NCBI RefSeq assembly: GCF_002127325.2
Contig: NC_035433.2
Location: 80,046,079-80,110,078 of the forward strand
Length of the DNA stretch: 64,000 bases
Direction of reading: 5' to 3'
Origin: Helianthus annuus
Taxonomy: Eukaryota; Streptophyta; Magnoliopsida; Asterales; Asteraceae
A program made the position numbers and the translations under genes. The notes below the pieces were generated by a model that worked only from the letters and a program-made list of their open reading frames with translations, was not told the DNA's origin and searched no databases. Within the stretch, counting starts at the first letter, position 1. Each line of letters starts with the position of its first letter. Shown piece by piece: positions 52,901 to 61,716 of this stretch.

Positions 52901-55379
52901 AGAAATGATTGATGAGTTGGAGAAACGGCATGAAGACGTAATGGATGCAGTGCTTACAAAAGATGAGAAATTGAATGAAATGAAAGAAGATATAAAAGAT
53001 CATGCAGAACTTATTAGCGTACTTACTGATGAAATTGCTGCATTGAACGCCAAAGTCAAAGACTTGCAGAATACCAATCAGACTTTGAATCAACTCTTAA
53101 ATGAGATGAATGAAGCTTCGTCAAATGAAATGAATGCAATGAAGCTAGAGATGGAAGCTATGAGAGCAGATAAGGTGATGAAAGATAAGAAACTGGAAAT
53201 GCTTACGGCTGTGATTGAAGCACATCTGAAGGTGAACATCCATGAGGCTTTTGATCAAGTTGACATTATCAAGGCAACTGAAAGAAGGAAAGAAAGAGAA
53301 AGACAGCTTGCTGAAGAAGCTAATCTAAAAAATAAAGGCATAGCAGAAGAAGTTGAAGTTGTAGGTGGATCATCTTCTCAACCAGAAATTGAAATGGTGG
53401 ATGCTCAAGATGTTACAGCAAATGATGAAGAAATGGTGGAAGCAGAAAATGAAGCAGTTCATGAACCAGAGTTTGTTATGGTTGGTGAATCTGTAGAGCC
53501 TATTATTCCGGAGAATGTCTTGAGAGACGTTCAAATCATACAAAGAAAGAAAAAGGCTAAAGAAGTATTACTACTGGAGTACTCTACCGACAAGTTTGTG
53601 TTAGTCGGAAATGCCTATAGAGTGCCCTATAGTGAAGAAGAATCTGCCAAGCTGTTAAGATTTCATGAATTAAAGCATCAAGGGAAGATAGCTAGAGGAG
53701 AAGTGGAAGAAGAATCTGATAGTGATTTCTGGGAGGAAGAAGATGAAGATGAGGATAAAGATGATAAAGCAGACGATAAATCCGATGATGATGATAAGCC
53801 TGATGATGATGATGATGATGATCAAGGCACATCGGGTTTGCTAATCAATGATCCATTTGTTCAAGATAAGGTAAATGATCTCATGAATGATGAAGTGAAT
53901 GAACAGAATGATGATGCAGAGTGTGAAGGGTCATCTTCTGGAAACCAATCTGGTGATCAGGTACATCAACTCACATCTACTTTTATTTCTCTTTCTGAAT
54001 ATCATCAAGGAGAAGTAGATATTATCAGAACAAGAGCTGAAATGCTTGAGGAGTTGGGGTTAGAAGATGGGAAGTTTAAATTTGATATTGAAGATGAAAT
54101 CCCAGAGTCTCCGATCAAAAACTTTGAACCACAATTTCCACTTGAAGCAGAATTTTATGATAATGTGACCATAGAGACTGATTCAGATTCGGAAGAAGAA
54201 AGAATAGATTTTCACTATGAAGGTGAAGACATGGCATTCCCTACATTCACAGAATTATTTGAAGACATGAATGCAGAATTATTGAAAAGAAAAATTGAAG
54301 AAAGAGTTGCATCGGCTGATATGCCTGAACCAGTTCCAAGAGAAATTTCTGCTGAAGAGAGAAAGAAGTGGTTCAGATCAATGCCAAAGGAAAGAAAGCC
54401 TCTTAGAGCCCTACAGTATTTTACTCATGATAAAGACTTATCTTGGGGTGATATTCTTTCTTGGGGGTATCTGGAAGACTTGAATGTGTATGCAATTCGA
54501 AGAGAGCAAGGTGTTCAATACTTCAGGTGTATTTCTGATCTTGCTACCTTACCGTGGTGGGACGTAGATGAATTGGTGGTTACAAAGAATATTAAACAAC
54601 ACTACTACGGTCCTGAAGTAAAACAGAGAGACCAGAAGCTGTGGAATTACATCAAGTATCAAGCAACGATCAATTATCCAGATTGGAAACCACAGTTTCC
54701 TAAAAGAATTGTGAAGTATACAGCTAAAGGTGAGAAGGACGTTACTCTTGATGTCAAACCGCCAAAATGTTTGAAGAGCATGCCTTTAAGGGCTATTGAG
54801 CAGGATTTCTATGATTTATTTCAAGCATGGCTCTATAATCCTTCTACTGCTGAAGCTGTGATCTCTTTGTACGATAAAGACACTGGTGAAGCTAGGAAGA
54901 TTTGTATTCTAGACCCGATGTGGCTGGTGAACTGCTCAAAGAAAGACATAGATTGCTTGTTTGTCAACAAGATAATCTATGACAAGAAAGACAAAGCCAT
55001 TGCTCAGCAGTACCAGAGTGTAGTTGATGTTTGTTTTGCTAAAGAAATCAACTCTGGTAAGAACTGGAAAACCTCATGGAGAGAACTAGAGGTTGATGAG
55101 TTTCTAAAGGTGTACAAGAGAAGTCTAAGATCCAAGGAAATTCAGAGAAAAGCTGCTGAAAGAGGAAGACGAAATTTTGGATTTGTACCTCCTACTGATC
55201 AGACACCCATAGAGTCTGAAGAGAACAAGATCCCTAAGTGGGACAGAAAAAGAGATGGAGATCCAGTGTACAGAAATTGGTGGATAACAGAGGGAAGACA
55301 TAAGAGAAGACAAATGTTAGCTGAACGAGAAGAGAAGAGAAAACAAAAGGCACGAGATAGAAGACGCAACAGGAGGTAA
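49988..55379 (+). CDS. Extra (third) gene of element E, predicted spliced, about 1405 aa
   Basis: Predicted exons are 49988-49996 (ATG GTA AAG|GTATGT), 51086-52034 (after TTTTTCACAG) and 52120-55379 (after TTTTTGCAG). All junctions keep frame (phases 0 and 1) and total 4218 nt with the TAA. The second donor, AAGG|GTACAG, is chosen by phase and removes the TGA at 52058. Exon 2 encodes a globular part (HVRRFWDTARFEEKDN, LAKGLWCRLGFSSHING, YPRFIMMILDD), of a kind I associate with plant repeat-derived proteins but cannot name. Exon 3 encodes a Lys/Glu-rich region, a long coiled coil (about 550-720), an Asp-rich run (about 852-890) and a basic C-terminus. No signal peptide or membrane segment is visible, so env function is unsupported. 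Function unknown. Confidence 0.65.
49997..51085 (+). other. Predicted first intron of the extra gene
   Basis: It begins GTATGT and ends TTTTTCACAG, 1089 nt. Its second half is packed with CGATCGAACAG units. Confidence 0.6.
50380..51010 (+). repeat. CGATCGAACAG repeat array in the intron
   Basis: About twenty degenerate copies of GCTAGCCGATCGAACAGC and GCCGATCGGTTAGTC. Two tandem copies of a unit of about 39 bp begin near 50547. The units match those in the E LTR (39968-40073) and leader. Confidence 0.85.
52035..52119 (+). other. Predicted second intron of the extra gene (85 nt)
   Basis: GTACAG...TTTTTGCAG, AT-rich, contains the TGA at 52058-52060 and a PPT-like AGGGGGAG near 52045. Removing it joins two long frames that otherwise lie in different phases, the second lacking a nearby ATG. 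Confidence 0.55.
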
Positions 55380-55414
55380 TCAAGACTTTGCTGGAAGGGA
55401 CTACAGCTACATCC

Positions 55415-55423
55415 GAGGGGGAG
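55415..55423 (+). other. Polypurine tract of E
   Basis: GAGGGGGAG, 2 nt before the 3' LTR. The same 9-mer occurs inside pol of E (46499-46507) and D (60984-60992). Confidence 0.88.
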
Positions 55424-55425
55424 TC

Positions 55426-55904
55426 TGTTAGTACATAAACGTCTGTAGCTTCCGTCAGCTTAAAGTCTTTGTTTTGTTAAAGTTGTATAGTTTAATGTAT
55501 AAGGCGTCAGAATACAGGGTTTGTATTGTAAAAGTGCTGCTTTGTAAGCCGATCGGCTGGCCTAGCCGATCGAACAGCCTAACCGATCGAACAGCTGTTC
55601 GATCGGGTGGCCCAACCGATCGGTTAGCCTAACCGATCGGACAGCACTTAGCTTATTCTGACTGGCCTATAAATAGAAGTTCTGTCAGCTCATTTAGGAC
55701 TTTTGAATCTGTCTGTAATCTAGAGAGCTGAAGTCTGTGATCAACTGGAACTTGTATCTTGTCATATATTTCAATTGAATTGCAGACTGTTGAACATGAA
55801 AATCATATGTCTTACTGTATCTGTGTATGATCTGCTGGATTCCGCACAGCAATCATAGTGTGACATTCATTAACAGGAAGATCCCGATCAACCAGGGACC
55901 AACA
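55426..55904 (+). repeat. 3' LTR of element E (479 bp)
   Basis: Identical by eye to 39849-40327. TATAAATA is at 55668-55675 and the U5 motif at 55837-55847. Followed by the CAAAC target duplication. Confidence 0.95.
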
Positions 55905-58900
55905 CAAACAACAATCTGACTGCAATGGTGCAAAACCTCAAGCACAATGCTGAGGTAGGAAGTAGCAACAAACCTCCTTTGTTGATAAACGAGCTTGATT
56001 TTCCTGAGTGGAAGGAGCGTTTCGAAAGATATGCACGAGCAAAAGACATCAAAATCTGGTTGTGTATCGTTAAAGGATGTGGAGCTACGCCCGTACGTAC
56101 GTTGACGATTGATACGTATTTGGCACTCACTAACGACCAAAAGAAATTTTTTGACTATGAAGAGAAAGCTATGTCAATGATAACGATGGCAATGTCACAA
56201 TCTATACTTGATACATTCCGTAAAAGAAGGAAATGAAATGTACAAGAAGCGACGTCTCGAACGTTTAAAGACTCAATTCGTTGTGTTCAAGGCTTTAAGA
56301 AATGAATCATTTGATGACACAGTGAACCGATTTTATCATCTGCTGAGCGAACTTGAAAGAAGTCAAGAGGGTATCTACACTGAATTCGAGAAGGTTGAGA
56401 AGTTTCTGAATTGTCTTTCCAGAGAATGGAACATGTACACCGCTTTGATCAGAGAGGGTGTTCTCTATGAAGAGCTCTCATTGGAAGAAGTTGTTCAGAA
56501 ACTGAGGGGTTATGCTTGGAATATGGAAGATCAAGCATCTGATTTCGAGAAGATCCAAGATCCTCAGTTATATAAGGCTTCAAAACCAACAGAGAAGGGT
56601 AGTAATGGTGGAGTCGGTGTTGCTTTGTATTCGGAGAATGAAGGTCCTGCAAGTGAACACGCCTTCATAAGCAACAATGACAGTTCAGGTGGAACAACCA
56701 ATTCCAATCAAGGGATGTACTCTTCTAGTGGAGCTCAGAAATCTCAAGGAACAAGTTTGAACATTCCCAAGATAGATGCAAGCTGTTTGAAGATGATTGA
56801 AGAAAACATGAGTCTGTTGGCGTCCTTCATGACTACCTACGAGAACTTCTGTCTTGGAAAGCTCGTTGAACCGTCAAGTCTCGATGAGGACTTTGATCAC
56901 ATAGATCAAGACGAAATGGAAGAACTTGATCTACAACTTAATATGGCACTGTTAGTCCGAAGAGCGAAGAAGTTTCTGTTGAAGACGGGTAGGAAGTTCA
57001 TAGGAGGTCAGACAAAGACTCGAATGGGAGTCGACATGTCCAAAGTAAAATGTGACAACTGTGGTATCTACGGGCATTTCGCACGTGATTGTCGGAAGCC
57101 GAAAATGGAAAGATCTGATAAAGACAACAACTCCCGAGGAAATAATTCAAGACCTCACAACAATGCATCAGCTGCTACCTCTAATTCAAGTGCTCGTTCA
57201 AGTGGGTCTGAAAATCTTACACCTTCGACAAACAATGCTATGGTGGCTCAACCTCTACAGAATGTGACTGAGCCGTATGAATGGGGTTGTGCTTTGGAAG
57301 ACATTTCGGGAGCTATTGTATCACAAGCATTTATAGCTAAAATTGTGAACAAAGAAGTGTGTGAGGAGATTGTCGAAGAGACTAGCATTGAGGAACTTGC
57401 AGTTGTAGCTGAGGTTATTGGGGAAGAATTGGACTCGGGGAATGTTGCGGAAAATGAAGATCTCTCGAATGAAGAATCTATTGAGAAGTCTAACAGAACA
57501 GAAGATGGAGAAGAGGGAGAACGCTTTGAGTTCAACATCTCCACGGCTGAAATGCAGCAATTTGCGGATGCAGAAGCTGAAAGGTTGGAAGAGAATTCCG
57601 CAGAAAACGAGGCTTGTGCATTCATGGCTGGCATTGAGGTAAAATCATCTTCTGTAGATAAGCGATGTGCTAGATGTGTTGAGTTTGTGACTAAGATTGA
57701 TAGATATGCACTTCATAACACAAACTTAATTGCGGATTTAGAAAAATCTAGAGAACTCATTGCTGTTTTGTCTAATTCGGATAAAGAACACCGAATTAAG
57801 ATAAAAGCCCTGAAAAATGATATCTCTAAATTTGAGAGACTTGTGGCTCAGGGAAATCATAGAAATCAGGAATTAAAATCTGAACTTGAAATGAATCAAA
57901 ATTGTGTTTTGGAAAAGAACAAAATCATTTTGGAAAAAGATAATCTGATTTTAGATTTGCAAAGAAAGATTGAAAAGTTCAGGGATTCATCTGAAGTGAT
58001 GAATTTCTGTATTAACAGCCAACGTCTCAAAGAATCTGAGGAAGAAATGTTCGGCATTGGTTATACTAAGGTGCCTCCTCCGGTAAACCATAACTATACA
58101 TCGATGCCAAGCATTGACCCTGAATTGGCAAATTTTGTGACAAAGACTCCTCTGACGGTTGAACCACAAAGTGAGTCAGAATCTGAGCCAGATGAAGTTA
58201 CTGACTTAGATCAGTAGAAGATGACTGGAGTTTCAAAGAAAAATGAAGTAAATCTTGAAAACATTGAAAATTTGATAAGCAATAAGATTTTGGAAATGCT
58301 TAATCAAGTTCAAAATGAGAAGTCAAAACCAAAGTCACGTGGGAAAAATAAAAGGGGTTTGAAAAATGTTCCTAAAACTGAGTTTGTTAAAGGGGAGGAT
58401 TTTATCAAAGAAGAAGTAAAAATCGAAACAGGTTCCAACTCTCAGTTTGTGAACCAAATTTTGAAAAATTCCACCAACGCCTCATCATCTTCGACCGATC
58501 ATGAGGTACGTCCAAAGAATGCTGCGAAAATTCTCAAATGCTACAAGTGTCGTGCGAAAGGACACTTGGCAGCAGACTGTCCAGACGACAAGGGTAAATC
58601 TCTTATTGATCCTGATCAAAAGAAACCTTTTGTTGAAAAACCACAAAATGAAGTAGTTAATGTTGAAAAGAAAAATGGTAAAAATCAGAAGGTTGAGAAA
58701 AACAAAGTGATTAAACAAGAAGTAAAACCAGTTGTCAAACCAAATGTTAAATCACAACAAAATCAGGATCAAGAGGAGAAACCCGTTGTTATTAACCGTG
58801 GGGACAGATCGGAAAATATATCTCAAAGACATGATACTCGTGAGAAAACCCCTCACAGACGACAAAATCATGTCACTTTCCAAGTAGTTGAGAATGACCA

Positions 58901-59319
58901 ACGCTCTAGAGGTTCGAACAACAACTATGTTAGACCTCATGCACAGAACAGATTCGTGAATGACCGAAATGCGTCACCCCCCCCCCCCCCGATTTCCAAA
59001 TCAAAGACCGCATTTGGATAATCATCCACGATCATTCTCAAGACACGAAGATGCTCCTGGATTTGGAAGGAATTTTGAGCCACCCAGGAATCAAAATTAC
59101 AGCTACCAAAACTATGGAAGCCGAGGGTATGGAAACTCTGGTTATACCAACAGATCGTCAACTCCGTATAATCCACGATTTGTGGGGACTCATTCCAACA
59201 ATTTCCGAAATGGAAATGGTGGACACAGAGGCGATGATGGTTATTTCAAAGAGTTTTCTTATGTCGACGAATCAGGACGACCCAAGACCATCATGGCTTG
59301 GGTCCCACACTCTAACTAA
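55905..59319 (+). pseudogene. gag: gag of element D, main part, broken
   Basis: After the split start codon it reads NNLTAMVQNLKHNAEVGSSN and the copia Gag core (PPLLINELDFPEWKERFERY). Breaks: a one-base A indel near 56213 in CGTAAAAGAAGG; an in-frame TAG at 58215-58217; and a run of 14 C at 58977-58990 that shifts frame by one. Retained parts: CCHC knuckle 1 (CDNCGIYGHFARDC, near 57050), coiled coil (57660-57990), GIGYTKVPPPVNHNYTSMP (near 58050), CCHC knuckle 2 (CYKCRAKGHLAADC, near 58540), an Asn/Arg/Gly-rich tail and AWVPHSN at the stop (59317-59319). It has the same plan as the C and E Gags. Confidence 0.88.
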
Positions 59320-59339
59320 ATATTTGTTGGGGAGTGTAG

Positions 59340-61716
59340 GAGCAGCTGAAGAGGGCTATCTATATTTGGTATATCGATAGTGGCTGTTCCAGACACATGA
59401 TAGGAAATAAAGAGTTATTGAACAATTTTAAACAAATCCGTGGTGGTTATGTGAATTTTGCCGGTGAAAAGGGTGGTTACATCACCGGTGAAGGCTCTGT
59501 GTCAAATGGAAAGATTACGCTGCATAAAGTGAACTACGTTGAAGAATTGAAGCATAACTTGATGTCGGTTTCTCAAATCTGTGATAACAAGTACACGATG
59601 CTGTTCACTGATAAAGCTTGCTTCGTTTTGCGTCCGGGATTTGCTGTTCCTGAAGATTGGATCGTTATGAGGGCTCCAAGGGTGAATAACACATATGTCA
59701 TGGACATGCGCCCGTTGGTTAACTCGTCTACTCCAGTGACTTGTCTACTTTCAAAGGCGACTGAAGATCAATCGTATCTCTGGCATAGGAGAATGGGCCA
59801 CGTGCATCTGCGAAAAATGAACCACTTAGTGAAAAACAACTTAGTGTTGGGGGTTCCTTTACGTAGTTTCAATACGCACAACAAATGTGAATCATGTGAA
59901 AAAGGAAAAATCAAACGAAAGCCTCATAAACCGAAAACAGTTAACTCCATCCAAAAACCACTTGAATTGCTTCACATGGATCTTTTCGGCCTGATCCATG
60001 TTGCTAGCATTGGTGGGATGTCTTATTGCTTAGTTGTCACTGACGACTTCTCACGTTACTCATGGGTATTTTTCTTAAAAACAAAGGATCAAACTGCTGG
60101 TATTTTAAGAGATTTATTCAAACAACTTGAGAAAAATTATTCACTTCCTATTAAGAAAATCCGAAGTGACAACGGCACTGAGTTTAAGAATCATTATATG
60201 GATGAGTTATGTCGGGAAATGGGAATAGTTCATCAGTTCAGCGCTCCATATGTTCCTCAACAGAACGGAGTTGCAGAACCGAAGAATCGTACCCTGATTG
60301 AGGCAGCCCGCACTATGCTTTCTAAATCAAAATTACCAATTTTCTTTTGGGCCGAGGCGGTAAACACTGCATGTTATGTGTTAAATCATGTGCTTACTGT
60401 CAAAAGAGAAGATAAAACGTGTTATGAATTACTTGAAAATAGGAAACCAAAGCTATCTGGTTTTCAACCTTTTGTGATTAAGTGTGTTATCAAACGCACC
60501 AAAGAAACTCCAAAAATGGGGGAAGTTGGTGAAATTGGGTTCTTTTTGGGTTATTCCAATGGAACTCCAAACAAACGCGTTTATAACATCAAGAAGCGAA
60601 CAGTGGAGATCGTGTTTGATATAACTCCTTTGAGTTTCGATCCTCCACCGTCCGAATTCGGTCCCAAAAGCGGCTATGATTATGATAAATTATTTGATTC
60701 ATTTGATCTTCCTGATGTTTCAGAAGAAGATTCGGAGGTTGTATACACACATCTTGTGAACAAAGATGAAGTGGATGCGAGCTGGAGAGCAAGTATTCCT
60801 ACTAATGTGTCTTCGAATGTTCAAGTCGTTGATTCTTCGACCGTAAATGATGTTGTTGCTGAGCAGATCCCCAATGCAGCTGCTCAAACTACAAGTAGCG
60901 ATCTATACGTTGACTTTTCAGCATATCCGAATGTTAATGCGTCTTCTTGTAATGATCAAGCCTCTAGTAGTAATGCAAATGCTGAGGGGGAGATTCAATC
61001 GAATTTGGGAAACAATCTTCAAGCTCCGGCAATCCCAGTTCCAAGAACAAATATTCATCATCCTGTTGATAATATTATTGGGAATCCCAATGCGGGAGTG
61101 CAAACGCGAAGGAGTATTTCAGAAATGCAATGTCTGTTCTCTGCTATCAAGAAAGAAGAAATCTACAATCTTAGCTTGCATGAATGTTTTATCTCTCAAA
61201 TAGAGCCGAAGAACTATCAAATGGCTCTAAAGGATAATTCTTGGTGAGAGGCGATGCAAGAAGAGTTAGCTCAGTTCGACAAGTTAAAGGTGTGGAATTT
61301 GGTCAATCTTCCAAAGGGCCAACATGCAATCAACATGAAATGGGTTTTCAAGTGCAAGAAAGACGATAAGGGTGTCGTTGTCAGAAACAAAGCACGGTTG
61401 GTTGTTCAAGGCTTCAATCAGGAGGATGGGATTGATTATACCGAAGTTTATGCATCGGTGGCAAGACTGGAAGCTATTCGTTTGTTTCTAGCCTTTGCTG
61501 CACATATGCGTATCAAAGTCTATCAGTTGGATGTGAAAAGCGCCTTCCTTTACGGGAAATTGCATGAAATTGTATATGTGTCCCAACCACCGGGTTTCGA
61601 AGCTCCAGGGTTAGACAACAAGGTCTATTTGTTGGACAAGGCTCTCTACAGTCTCCATCAGGCCCCTCGAGCTTGGTACGAGACGTTGTCAAAGCATCTA
61701 TTAGAGCATGGGTTCT
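59340..61716 (+). pseudogene. pol: pol of element D, truncated in RT by element F
   Basis: The frame opens after TAG (59337-59339) at TGTGTAG|GAG. Protease (WYIDSGCSRHMIG), pre-integrase (LWHRRMGHVHLRKMNH) and integrase ([26 protein letters not shown]) follow. The integrase catalytic residues remain, but P in LFGP and R in AERKN are changed. The linker carries GAGGGGGAG (60984-60992). A TGA at 61245-61247 replaces the Val codon of SWVEAM. RT continues ([20 protein letters not shown]) to LLEHGF at 61716, where the F LTR starts, so YVDD and RNase H are missing here. Not functional. Confidence 0.9.

Larger units (their letters stand above)
39849..55904 (+). mobile_element. Element E: full-length Sirevirus-like element with an extra gene (16,056 bp)
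   Basis: Flanked by CAAAC at 39844-39848 and 55905-55909. Both LTRs are 479 bp and identical by eye. Order: LTR, primer site, leader, gag, pol, conserved 3' noncoding blocks, internal promoter-like module, spliced extra gene, PPT, LTR. gag, pol and extra gene are all open, so it is probably very recent and may be active. The extra gene sits where env-like genes are known in some Sireviruses (SIRE1), but its product shows no membrane segments. Confidence 0.95.
37872..61716 (+). mobile_element. Element D: decayed copia element interrupted by E and F
   Basis: 5' LTR (37872-38408), primer site, leader and gag start at 39840. The element is then interrupted by E (39849-55904), gag resumes at 55905, and pol runs from 59340 to 61716, where the F LTR begins inside RT. 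The 3' part is outside the window. It carries frameshifts and stops in gag and pol. Its Gag has two CCHC knuckles and the same extended C-terminal motifs as the other elements, so it is also Sirevirus-like. Confidence 0.9.

Noticed and set aside
49988..55379. Third gene of E as a true envelope glycoprotein
   Set aside because: I see no signal peptide, cleavage site or membrane anchor; only its position suggests env.
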